Below are positions 1 to 5,524 of a DNA stretch of 11,133 bases, piece by piece. Below the pieces are notes generated by a model, which saw nothing but the letters and a program-made list of their open reading frames with translations, was not told where the DNA came from and searched no databases. The stretch comes from Thermoplasmata archaeon. GTDB taxonomy: Archaea > Thermoplasmatota > Thermoplasmata > Thermoplasmatales > Thermoplasmataceae. Location: assembly GCA_021826765.1 (NCBI GenBank), contig JAKAYK010000029.1, positions 1-11,133 on the forward strand, read 5' to 3'. The position numbers and the translations under genes are program-made. Numbering within the stretch: position 1 is the stretch's first letter; every line of letters begins with the position of its first letter.

Positions 1-373
1 GATCCTCCACTTCCCACATGTTGGATGTTTTTTTCCATGTTATGAGTTTTTTTCCATACATGTCCTTGAGAAGCCCAAAATTATCGATGATTGCACTCCA
101 TCCGTATTCACCTGTTTCGATTGATTCGATTTCAATCTTAAGGGTCTGGTCTGCCTTCGCTCCTTCTATGAACAGAGGGCCCACAGCGCCATCAAACTTT
201 GATTCATCAATCTTTCCCATGTGCTCTTCGGTCATTCCCGGAAGGATCTGATTGACAGAGGAATCCGGAACGATGATTTTCACCCAATCTCCCTGCTTTA
301 TCCTTGCGATTGGCTCCAGTTTCCCATCCCATCTGAAATGCACATTATCCATAGATTTTCCATCTATTTCCAT
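1..373 (-). CDS. Acetamidase/formamidase family protein, N-terminal part (cut by window edge)
   Basis: Reading the minus strand from an ATG at 373 gives an open frame of about 124 codons that runs off the left edge, so the C-terminal part is missing. The visible part matches the start of the FmdA/AmdA family, which hydrolyses short amides such as formamide or acetamide to ammonia and the acid. The recognisable block is GPLFIEGAKADQTLKIEIES followed by a G-x-W-S-A-I segment, the counterpart of the family's 'GP-[IL]-x-[VI]-EGA-x-x-G-D-x-L-x-V-x-I' strand and the following GWTAI stretch. An earlier DFV-like element (WVKIIVPDSS) fits the N-terminal beta-rich domain. There is no signal peptide, so it should be cytoplasmic. 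It is divergent from the membrane protein at 500. A CTTAATAC-like element about 29 bases upstream could be its TATA box. The plus-strand ORFs over this stretch are shadows. The substrate cannot be told from the fragment. Confidence 0.8.
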   Translation of the reverse strand, partial: MEIDGKSMDNVHFRWDGKLEPIARIKQGDWVKIIVPDSSVNQILPGMTEEHMGKIDESKFDGAVGPLFIEGAKADQTLKIEIESIETGEYGWSAIIDNFGLLKDMYGKKLITWKKTSNMWEVED

Positions 374-405
374 AATAATAACATAATATACCACAGTATT
401 AAGAT

Positions 406-463
406 ATTTTACAATCTTTTGAGCAAGAAAGCTCCGACTTTCAGGGAGGAGAGGATGTCAGGA
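406..463 (+). repeat. 58-bp repeat, copy 1 (possible solo IS605/TnpB right end or omega-RNA 3' end)
   Basis: These 58 bases recur at 6947-7004 with two differences (A426/G6967 and T439/C6980). A hairpin can form with arms 432-439 and 444-451 and a TTCA loop. Four base pairs (CTCC/GGAG) are followed by opposed GA/GA, giving tandem G-A mismatches, and then two closing pairs. The T439 change turns a C-G pair into a T-G wobble, so the hairpin is kept. GAGC at 421-424 can also pair with GCTC at 431-434, which excludes the main hairpin. The hairpin is followed by AGGATGTCAGGA. From memory, a stem-loop followed by GGATGTCA is typical of the right end of IS200/IS605-group elements, where the TnpB guide RNA scaffold ends. 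No tnpB lies nearby, so this could be a relic, a short non-autonomous element or a domesticated RNA gene. It ends 36 bases before the ATG at 500. Confidence 0.6.
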
Positions 464-478
464 TGGTAATATTTTAAC
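464..478 (+). promoter_or_regulatory. TATA-like element before the FTR1-like gene
   Basis: GTAATATTTTAA lies about 24-34 bases upstream of the ATG at 500, the distance expected for a leaderless archaeal transcript. It directly abuts the right end of repeat copy 1. No Shine-Dalgarno sequence precedes the ATG. Confidence 0.4.
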
Positions 479-499
479 TAATGAAGAAATAGGTGCTTC

Positions 500-1192
500 A
501 TGTTTGATGTGGGAATATTTCTTGCTGCAATGGGAATCACACTTCTGGAAATGGCAGAGGCCTCAGCAGTTGGCATTGTACTTGCCACTGAGAGCAGGAA
601 TACTGTTCCATACCTTGCTGCTGCAGCAGGCGTTGTTACCATATTGATACCCACAGCTCTTGCAGGAAATTACATACAACTATTGCCGATCCTCTATGTA
701 AGGCTTGCATCTGCCATTCTTCTTCTCTACTTTGGCCTGAGACTCGTGAAAAGCGCAAGGAGATCCTTCAGGTTCCAGATACAGGGGCCCCCGAAAAACC
801 CCAAGCATCATGAAGAGAGGGAGAGGGGAATAAATTCTACAGCCTTTTCGGTTGGTGTCACAGAAGCATTTGAGGCTGCAATCGTGCTCATAGCACTGTT
901 CCCTGAAAACTACAATTCTACGATGATTGGGCTGATCGCAGGAGTCATACTTGTACTGATATTTGCGTTTGTACTGAGAACAAGCGTGAGAAAGGTTAAG
1001 CAGGCAATTATGAAGGTTGCAGTATCTGCTATTCTTCTCACATTCTCCGCATTCTGGTTTATGGAAACTGTCACCAGTGTGGATGATCTGTACCTGATAC
1101 CTATTTTTCTGGTATTCTTCACTGTAATTTACTTTGTTGGAAGCAGGGGAATAAGTTCTCTTGACACTGAGACTTCCGCAGAATTGAGGTAA
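500..1192 (+). CDS. FTR1-like seven-helix membrane protein, putative metal permease
   Basis: This 230-residue protein has about seven predicted membrane helices (near residues 5-28, 35-57, 62-84, 113-134, 142-160, 168-190 and 198-216). The cytosolic-type loop between helices 3 and 4 is rich in charged residues and holds a HH pair (103-104). Two glutamate motifs sit at equivalent positions in the two halves: LLEMAEASAVGIVLA (E17, E20) and VTEAFEAAIVLIALF (E122, E125). This E-x-x-E-A pattern and the seven-helix layout resemble the iron permease FTR1/EfeU, whose motif is R-E-x-x-E. Here the Arg is replaced by L or T, so transport of Fe(III) by the FTR1 mechanism is not assured. It could belong to an uncharacterised archaeal branch of this superfamily (COG4280-like, from memory). 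No ferroxidase or EfeO partner lies beside it. It is a single transcription unit, divergent from the amidase gene. Confidence 0.7.
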   Translation: MFDVGIFLAAMGITLLEMAEASAVGIVLATESRNTVPYLAAAAGVVTILIPTALAGNYIQLLPILYVRLASAILLLYFGLRLVKSARRSFRFQIQGPPKNPKHHEERERGINSTAFSVGVTEAFEAAIVLIALFPENYNSTMIGLIAGVILVLIFAFVLRTSVRKVKQAIMKVAVSAILLTFSAFWFMETVTSVDDLYLIPIFLVFFTVIYFVGSRGISSLDTETSAELR

Positions 1193-1254
1193 AATTACAA
1201 AATAAGAATTTCATGAATTTGGACTTGGAAAACATGAATATTTTTCCTTAATCA

Positions 1255-1303
1255 CTTATAAATAATTTTCATCATACGTATACCAATAACACTAAATATA
1301 AAA
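1255..1303 (+). promoter_or_regulatory. Two TATA-like elements before the 120-residue orphan gene
   Basis: CTTATAAATAA at 1255-1265 and TAAATATAAAA at 1293-1303 both look like archaeal TATA boxes. The second lies about 22 bases from the ATG at 1319 and would give a leaderless transcript; the first would give a leader of roughly 30 bases. No ribosome binding site is visible, which favours the second. Confidence 0.35.
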
Positions 1304-1318
1304 AAATATTGTGATTTC

Positions 1319-1681
1319 ATGATTGAGTTGAGGGTTTCCCACCCCATAGAAAACAGGAAGTTAGAAGAAATCTTCAAGAAACATGTGGATAAAATTCATT
1401 TTATCAAGGAACATTCCACTGAAACTTCAAAAATGATGACTATAATTGGAGAAAAACAACCACAGAACTCAAAGACACATATAACATTCATGCTCTCATC
1501 TTTCTATGATAGGGAAGGAGAGGAAATATCCTTTGGAAGACCCTGTTCAGAAAATAGTATCTTAGACATCTGGGCTGGTGCAACAGAGGCTGTGGAGGAG
1601 GAAATGTTCAAAGAAATACAGAATATTTCAACTTCCGTTGGAGGAATAGTTATCAGGAAACAGAACGAACGTTCCCTTTAG
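1319..1681 (+). CDS. Hypothetical protein, 120 residues
   Basis: The product is a soluble, charged protein without membrane segments or a signal peptide. I do not recognise its family. Visible features are an N-terminal IELRVSHPIENRKLEEIF stretch, a central beta-like segment (THITFMLSSFYDREGEEISF), one cysteine in FGRPCSENS, and a C-terminal amphipathic helix (ATEAVEEEMFKEI) followed by a glycine-containing beta strand (VGGIVIRK). The alternating pattern suggests a small alpha/beta fold. Codon use looks like that of its neighbours and upstream TATA-like elements are present, so it is probably a real gene. It ends tail-to-tail with ctaB, 115 bases away. That gap (1682-1796) holds no supportable gene. 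No function is assigned. Confidence 0.6.
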   Translation: MIELRVSHPIENRKLEEIFKKHVDKIHFIKEHSTETSKMMTIIGEKQPQNSKTHITFMLSSFYDREGEEISFGRPCSENSILDIWAGATEAVEEEMFKEIQNISTSVGGIVIRKQNERSL

Positions 1682-1796
1682 GCATTGCTTAGAAGTCAAC
1701 TATTCCGAGCTTTCACAGGGGCCCTCTCACCCACATCATATAATATTCTCATAGAGGATATGTGGAAAATTATCGCTACCCATAGAATCAGATATC

Positions 1797-2669
1797 TCAT
1801 ACAAGCCCGAGGATCATGAATGCTGAGAATATTATGGCAAGATACATGCTGGAATACTTGAAAAGTGCCAGGGATGTTTTCCTTGTGGGTTTTTTCATGA
1901 AACGGATAGAATAATAGATTAGTGGAATTGATAATATAATGGCCAAATTCAGGTAAATAATTGAATTCTCTCCTGCAAAATACAGGAGCAGTGAGAATAC
2001 AGAAAGCAGGAGTGAAGAAATGGTTATGGCCCATGAAGTGGCCCTCTCGGAAAAGACTACCGGAAGCATGGGCACACCTGCACCGGAATAATCCTCCCTG
2101 TAAAGGTATGCAATGCTCCAGATATGAATTGGAATCCAGATTATCACCAACAGAAAAAGCAGAAATGGAGTTATTGAGAAATTGTTCGTGACTGTATACC
2201 ATCCTATGATAACAGGAAAGCCACCTGAAAAACCTCCGAATATTACGCTCCAGGGAGTCCTTCGTTTCAATAGAAAACTGTAAATAACCACATTGTCAAA
2301 TATTCCTGCAAACATGAAAATTGCAGCATAATATCTTCCATATAGCACAAGGGGAATGATTGCAGCCGAGATGAGAACATATCCAAAAATTTGAGCTCCT
2401 GCAGCAGTAATCTGTCCTGCTGGTAGAGGCCTTCCTGCCGTTCTCCGCATCCTTGAATCTATGTCCCTGTCAATGTAATTGGTTATTGCTTCAGCACCAG
2501 CTGTGCCTGCTATTAAAGTGAATATGGCAAGAGTGATAAGGTATAATTTCTGTGCGACTTCGGCCCCGGCAGCTATGATTGCCCCTACTGTTCCGACGTA
2601 TACGAGGAGTATCCAAACCCTTGGCTTGGTGTATTTGAAATAGATCAGGATCTTTCTTTCAATTTCCAC
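1797..2669 (-). CDS. ctaB: Protoheme IX farnesyltransferase (heme o synthase)
   Basis: This UbiA-superfamily integral membrane prenyltransferase adds farnesyl (or a longer archaeal prenyl) diphosphate to heme b to make heme o for terminal oxidases. The first Asp-rich motif reads NYIDRDIDSRMRRTAGRPLP, close to the CtaB signature, and binds the Mg-diphosphate. The second conserved block, EDYSGAGVPMLPV, is typical of heme o synthases rather than other UbiA enzymes. TKPR near the N-terminus and about eight to nine hydrophobic helices also fit. A longer frame opens at an ATG at 2705, but I prefer the GTG at 2669 (290 residues). It places the usual dozen residues before TKPR, and the extra 36 bases consist of TATA-like sequence that is better read as promoter. 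It is divergent from the His-rich membrane protein at 2836, which may be a functional partner. The ORF at 1696-2202 in another frame is a shadow. Confidence 0.93.
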   Translation of the reverse strand: MEIERKILIYFKYTKPRVWILLVYVGTVGAIIAAGAEVAQKLYLITLAIFTLIAGTAGAEAITNYIDRDIDSRMRRTAGRPLPAGQITAAGAQIFGYVLISAAIIPLVLYGRYYAAIFMFAGIFDNVVIYSFLLKRRTPWSVIFGGFSGGFPVIIGWYTVTNNFSITPFLLFLLVIIWIPIHIWSIAYLYREDYSGAGVPMLPVVFSERATSWAITISSLLLSVFSLLLYFAGENSIIYLNLAIILSIPLIYYSIRFMKKPTRKTSLALFKYSSMYLAIIFSAFMILGLV

Positions 2670-2683
2670 ATGTGAATATATAT

Positions 2684-2703
2684 CTATATTATAAATTATA
2701 AGC
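2684..2703 (-). promoter_or_regulatory. TATA-like region of ctaB
   Basis: Read on the minus strand, this is TTATAATTTATAATATAG, centred 23-30 bases before the GTG at 2669. It fits a leaderless ctaB transcript. If translation started at the ATG at 2705, this box would lie inside the coding region. Confidence 0.45.
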
Positions 2704-2782
2704 ATCTGGTTACAGAATCAAACGTTCGTTTTCATCACCCGTCAGATCAGGAGTCTTTCTCACTCACATCAGATAAAAAGGA

Positions 2783-2804
2783 GATGCATCACAATTGATG
2801 CATC
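2783..2804. promoter_or_regulatory. Double palindrome GATGCATC-N6-GATGCATC, candidate operator
   Basis: Two copies of the self-complementary octamer GATGCATC are separated by ACAATT, with a 14-base centre-to-centre spacing. The site lies between divergent ctaB and the 472-residue membrane protein. It ends three bases before the TTAATATAG element that is the likely TATA box of the latter. A dimeric or tetrameric regulator bound here would overlap the TFB recognition region of the rightward promoter. No regulator gene is present in the window. Confidence 0.5.
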
Positions 2805-2806
2805 AA

Positions 2807-2830
2807 ATTAATATAGAGATAAATATTAAT
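2807..2830 (+). promoter_or_regulatory. TATA-like region of the 472-residue membrane protein gene
   Basis: TTAATATAG at 2808-2816 lies about 25 bases from the ATG at 2836, consistent with a leaderless transcript. The same stretch forms an inverted repeat, ATTAATAT (2807-2814) and ATATTAAT (2823-2830), though this is partly expected from its AT richness. Confidence 0.45.
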
Positions 2831-2835
2831 CATAT

Positions 2836-4254
2836 ATGAAGATATTTTTTGACAATATGACTGAATTGAAGAATTTTCTTCGCGACCCAAGAAAGAATTC
2901 CATTGCAACTCTTGTTTTCATAACATTTTTCCTTCTGGTGGGGCCCCTGCTTCCCGGTGTCAGCTGGTTCAGCCTCGGAGATTTCAGCCTGGATATGGTG
3001 AACTTCTTCCACACTGTGATGATTCCATTCATTTTCCTCCTGCTGATATATTCTTCAGAACTTCTCAACCTGTTGCCCATTGAAAGGAAACTGGTGAACC
3101 TGAGCACATATCCTATCCTGTTGCTGACCGCACTTGGAATGATATTCTTTTACCCGTCCAGCACCCAGACACCTGATTATGTCATACAGGCCCTGAGAGA
3201 TGTGTGGATGATGTTTCTTGCACTGATGTTCTTCATATCACTCCTCATTCTCCCATTCAACGACAGAGAGAGATTCAAGAAGACCTGGGGTGCATACTTC
3301 CTTATTCTCGTGGGAACTGTATCTGTTGGGATTGCCTCCATTATGGGAATGATCTATGAATATGGTTCACTTTTTGGCTTCTCATCGCTCTCATGGTTCA
3401 ACAATGATGTAACTGCTTGGGGAGGCCTGCAAACCTTCCTGGGCAATGTCCTCACGTCCCACTCTCACCAGATGCTGCCTGCGGTGATGGCAGGAATAGT
3501 TGCGCTTGCTGCCATGGGCTTTGGATATGATAAGTTGTCAACTGTTAAAAGGAGCGTGGTGAATTTTGGACTAGTAATTGCAGTAATAGGAGTCATTACC
3601 ATGAGTTATCTTTACTTCATCTCTTCCTTTGGAACATATACGATTCCTGCCATATTTACCTCAGGAACTGGCGGAATGAATGGACTTGCCCTTGATGACA
3701 GCCAGTCTGGAGTGATTGGTGTTGGGGCCCTTATTTCTATCGTAGGTCTCTATTATGCTCTCTCCTCCAGGAGATCTGATAAATTGCTCCAGGTGTCTGA
3801 AATGTTCATCTGGATAGCAACCATGGCAGTGATGATAGTGGTTGGATATTCCATAGAATTCAATGAAACATACTATGGATTTGGCTCCTCCGGTGTGCCT
3901 CCGAATGGAGGGGCTGGTTATCTCTATGACATGGCATTCACTGATGGGCACCTGCTCTTTGCCTTTTTCATCATGCCTCTTCTTGCTGGAATAATCCTCG
4001 TATTCATTCATTTCATGAAGGAACAGGATAATGTGAAAAAAATTGTGGCCGCATTTGCAGGTTCCGGTATCACCATAGGTGGATTCGGAGTTCTGGTATT
4101 TACCATGACACTCTCATGGTATGTTGAGGCCATTGGACTTGCCCTTGTCATTGTGTCCATTCTCATAATGACCATATCGTTTACAATGTCCTCTTCAGGA
4201 AAATTCATCAACTACCTGAAAAAGACGATGTTTGGAAGACATGGGGTGGCTTGA
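2836..4254 (+). CDS. Twelve-helix membrane protein with intramembrane histidines, function unknown
   Basis: This 472-residue protein has about twelve hydrophobic helices (roughly 23-41, 54-77, 88-106, 118-140, 150-173, 209-231, 240-262, 289-309, 320-340, 368-393, 402-425 and 428-451). Histidines lie in or at the edge of helices: H59 in FFHTVMIPF, H209 and H211 in TSHSHQMLPAVMAG, and H372 in FTDGHLLFAFFIMPL. A further H392 is at a helix end. Helical histidines followed by hydrophobic and small residues are what heme- or copper-binding membrane proteins show, and the divergent neighbour makes heme o. I infer a possible role in heme or respiratory-oxidase biology. The canonical subunit I motifs of heme-copper oxidases are not visible, so I do not call it an oxidase. 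It could also be an unrelated transporter. There is no signal peptide. A pyrimidine-rich tract follows the stop. Confidence 0.75.
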   Translation: MKIFFDNMTELKNFLRDPRKNSIATLVFITFFLLVGPLLPGVSWFSLGDFSLDMVNFFHTVMIPFIFLLLIYSSELLNLLPIERKLVNLSTYPILLLTALGMIFFYPSSTQTPDYVIQALRDVWMMFLALMFFISLLILPFNDRERFKKTWGAYFLILVGTVSVGIASIMGMIYEYGSLFGFSSLSWFNNDVTAWGGLQTFLGNVLTSHSHQMLPAVMAGIVALAAMGFGYDKLSTVKRSVVNFGLVIAVIGVITMSYLYFISSFGTYTIPAIFTSGTGGMNGLALDDSQSGVIGVGALISIVGLYYALSSRRSDKLLQVSEMFIWIATMAVMIVVGYSIEFNETYYGFGSSGVPPNGGAGYLYDMAFTDGHLLFAFFIMPLLAGIILVFIHFMKEQDNVKKIVAAFAGSGITIGGFGVLVFTMTLSWYVEAIGLALVIVSILIMTISFTMSSSGKFINYLKKTMFGRHGVA

Positions 4255-4257
4255 TAC

Positions 4258-4290
4258 CCTATCTTTTCAATTATCTTTCTTTTTGTCTGG
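4258..4290 (+). terminator. T-rich tract after the 472-residue membrane protein gene
   Basis: Just after the stop codon the plus strand carries several T runs (ATCTTTTC, ATCTTTCTTTTTG). This is the usual form of intrinsic archaeal termination. No hairpin is needed and none was seen. Confidence 0.4.
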
Positions 4291-4340
4291 CAAAACCGGA
4301 GAAACATCTGGAATAATATTATTTTTTATTGATAATCATC

Positions 4341-4352
4341 AGCACATGTGCT
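4341..4352. repeat. 12-bp perfect palindrome AGCACATGTGCT
   Basis: This self-complementary sequence lies 12 bases beyond the tRNA-Ser 3' end and about 90 bases after the preceding membrane protein gene. It is between convergent transcription units, so it may help termination or trailer folding, or may be chance. Confidence 0.35.
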
Positions 4353-4364
4353 ACAACATAAAAA

Positions 4365-4446
4365 CGCCGGGGGAGAGATTCGAACTCCCGATCCACAAAG
4401 GGAACCAGATCTCAAGTCTGGCGCTGTACCACTGAGCCACCCCGGC
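4365..4446 (-). tRNA. tRNA-Ser (anticodon UGA)
   Basis: The minus strand folds into a full tRNA of 82 bases. The acceptor stem is GCCGGGG/CCCCGGC with discriminator G. The D stem has 3 pairs (GCT/AGC) and the loop contains GTGGTA. The anticodon stem is CCAGA/TCTGG with loop CTTGAGA, giving anticodon TGA, which reads UCA. The variable arm is long (15 bases, with a short TCC/GGA stem), and the T arm is GGGAG/CTCTC around TTCGAAT with one G-T wobble. The long variable arm and G73 both mark serine tRNA. CCA is not encoded; TTTT follows directly. No intron is present. The 5' end lies 8 bases after the stop codon of rpl15e on the same strand, so the tRNA is probably cut from the rpl15e transcript by RNase P. 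Confidence 0.96.
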
Positions 4447-4454
4447 ATAAATGA

Positions 4455-5051
4455 TTATCTTCTCAATCTACCGTTAGCTCTTATGGATGGCCTGCTCTTA
4501 GCTGAGTTCTTTCTCCCAGTTCTGAGGCCCCTTCCCTTGTATCCTGCAGAAGTCAATCCTCTGTAAACCCTTCCTTTGTTCTGTGGTTCAGATATCCAGG
4601 AAATGCGGCTGTCCTTATAAATTTCAGGTTTGCTCTTGTCCACAAGAATGATTTCATAGTATTTGTAAAATCCATCCTCACCAACATAGTATGAATTGAG
4701 AACTTCCATGTTCGGGAACCTGTCTGCGGCTCTCTCTTCTGCAATCCACTGAATGCTCTTCTTTCTTGTGAGTTTGGAGTATGCCATTCTTCTTGGTCTT
4801 CTTCCGCCCATGATCTTGGGCCTGTTTGATCCGCCCCTCCTGACTCTTGATCTTACTACTACATATCCGTTCTTTGATTTGTAACCGAGTGATCTTGCCC
4901 TGTCCAGCCTTGTTGGGTATTCAACTCTCTCCACAGCGTTACCGTTTCTCCACTCTATCATGCGCTGCCTCTGAAAAATAAGTATCTCTGATTTTTTAGG
5001 TGCATTCCAGCTTTCTGCTATCCTACCATACAGATTTGAATGATTGACCAT
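4455..5051 (-). CDS. rpl15e: Large ribosomal subunit protein L15e
   Basis: The 198-residue basic protein is near the usual family length of about 190-200 and matches archaeal/eukaryotic L15e throughout. The helical N-terminus contains QRQRMIEWRNGNAVERVEYP. It is followed by TRLDRARSLGYKSKNGYVVV, RVRRGGSNRPKIMGGRRPRR, QWIAEERAADRFPNMEVLNS, YYVGEDGFYKYYEIILVD and the C-terminal RGLTSAGYKGRGLRTGRK tail. It binds 23S rRNA in the large ribosomal subunit. The ATG at 5051 gives the conventional MVNHSNLYGRIAESW start. An AGGT about 10 bases upstream could be a weak Shine-Dalgarno site, and TATA-like sequence lies near 5089-5107. It is followed by tRNA-Ser after 8 bases. It is divergent from the Rnp2-like gene; L15e and RNase P subunit genes are often neighbours in archaea, although commonly in the same direction. 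Confidence 0.97.
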   Translation of the reverse strand: MVNHSNLYGRIAESWNAPKKSEILIFQRQRMIEWRNGNAVERVEYPTRLDRARSLGYKSKNGYVVVRSRVRRGGSNRPKIMGGRRPRRMAYSKLTRKKSIQWIAEERAADRFPNMEVLNSYYVGEDGFYKYYEIILVDKSKPEIYKDSRISWISEPQNKGRVYRGLTSAGYKGRGLRTGRKNSAKSRPSIRANGRLRR

Positions 5052-5088
5052 TTTGTTCTACCTTTGAATAAGTGTACCGTTATACCCT

Positions 5089-5107
5089 GCTATAATAAAT
5101 AATTTTA
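5089..5107 (-). promoter_or_regulatory. rpl15e: TATA-like region of the rpl15e-tRNA-Ser unit
   Basis: Read on the minus strand, AAATTATTTATTATAG lies about 40-55 bases before the rpl15e ATG. With the usual TATA-to-start spacing this would leave a leader of roughly 15-20 bases. This is one of the few genes here with room for a ribosome binding site (AGGT). Confidence 0.35.
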
Positions 5108-5204
5108 TGACATTACCGTAAAATTAGAATCATGAAATATGTTTTTAAAGAAAGGTTCTTAATTTCAAGCCAATGCGCAAGAATCCTCAACATAGAATGC
5201 ATTA

Positions 5205-5228
5205 ATGAATCTTAATATCCAGATTCAT
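5205..5228 (+). promoter_or_regulatory. Inverted repeat ATGAATCT-N8-AGATTCAT enclosing the TATA-like box of the Rnp2-like gene
   Basis: Two exact 8-bp arms (5205-5212 and 5221-5228) flank TAATATCC. The enclosed TTAATATC element lies about 24-29 bases before the ATG at 5240, where a TATA box is expected. A regulator bound to the arms would block TBP access; at the RNA level the site lies upstream of the expected start. Candidate operator only. Confidence 0.45.
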
Positions 5229-5239
5229 GATAACCGCGC

Positions 5240-5524
5240 ATGAAGTGCTCCCCATACAGGAAAAGATACGTTCTCATGAAGGTGATTAAAAGACCTGAAG
5301 GCGATGAACTGATCAGGAGCATGAGCAGAATATTTCATTCGAAGGAGAAATACAGGACACAGACCCATTCCATAATACTAACGGACCAGTTCCTGAAGGA
5401 TCAGGTATGCAGACATATTGAGAAGTATTCCTCGATTGCAACAGTCATAACAGTGAGTGGCACAATAAAAAAATGCAAGAATACCATAAATAATTCAGGA
5501 ATATCTCAATCTGCAGAAAGATAG
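5240..5524 (+). CDS. rnp2: RNase P protein component 2-like (Pop5/Rpp14 family)
   Basis: This 94-residue protein starts RKRYVLMKVI, like the first beta strand of archaeal Pop5 (Rnp2), and ends with VSGTIKKCKNTI, which matches the family's C-terminal 'SGT-[LI]-x-K-[AC]' strand and helix. Pop5 pairs with Rpp30 to support the RNase P catalytic RNA in tRNA 5' maturation. At 94 residues it is shorter than typical archaeal Rnp2 (about 110-150), mostly through a reduced middle. Position next to rpl15e supports the call, since L15e and RNase P genes cluster in many archaea. The ATG at 5240 is preferred over the internal Met 13 because the first strand would otherwise be lost. The last 19 bases overlap the end of convergent rfcL. 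A more diverged Rpp14-fold protein is the main alternative. Confidence 0.72.
   Translation: MKCSPYRKRYVLMKVIKRPEGDELIRSMSRIFHSKEKYRTQTHSIILTDQFLKDQVCRHIEKYSSIATVITVSGTIKKCKNTINNSGISQSAER

Noticed and set aside
406..463. Repeat interpreted as a C/D box sRNA
   Set aside because: No convincing RUGAUGA and CUGA box pair with the required spacing could be found.
451..469. GGAGG followed by ATG inside the 58-bp repeat, suggesting a leader peptide
   Set aside because: The frame stops after 5 codons in copy 1 and after 13 in copy 2, and the sequences diverge after the third codon, so a conserved peptide is not supported.
221..469. 82-codon plus-strand ORF at the left end
   Set aside because: It lies antisense to the acetamidase gene and then crosses the intergenic repeat; the amidase frame on the other strand has clear family motifs.
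1682..1796. Possible small gene between the orphan ORF and ctaB
   Set aside because: Only very short frames (for example 18 codons from an ATG near 1753 on the minus strand) without a promoter or ribosome binding site; left unassigned.
1696..2202. 168-codon minus-strand ORF overlapping ctaB
   Set aside because: It is a different frame of the same strand within ctaB, which has unmistakable UbiA motifs; the composition is unlike a real protein.
3661..4011. 116-codon minus-strand ORF under the twelve-helix protein
   Set aside because: It is the antisense shadow of a membrane protein; the His-rich, low-complexity translation has no family features.
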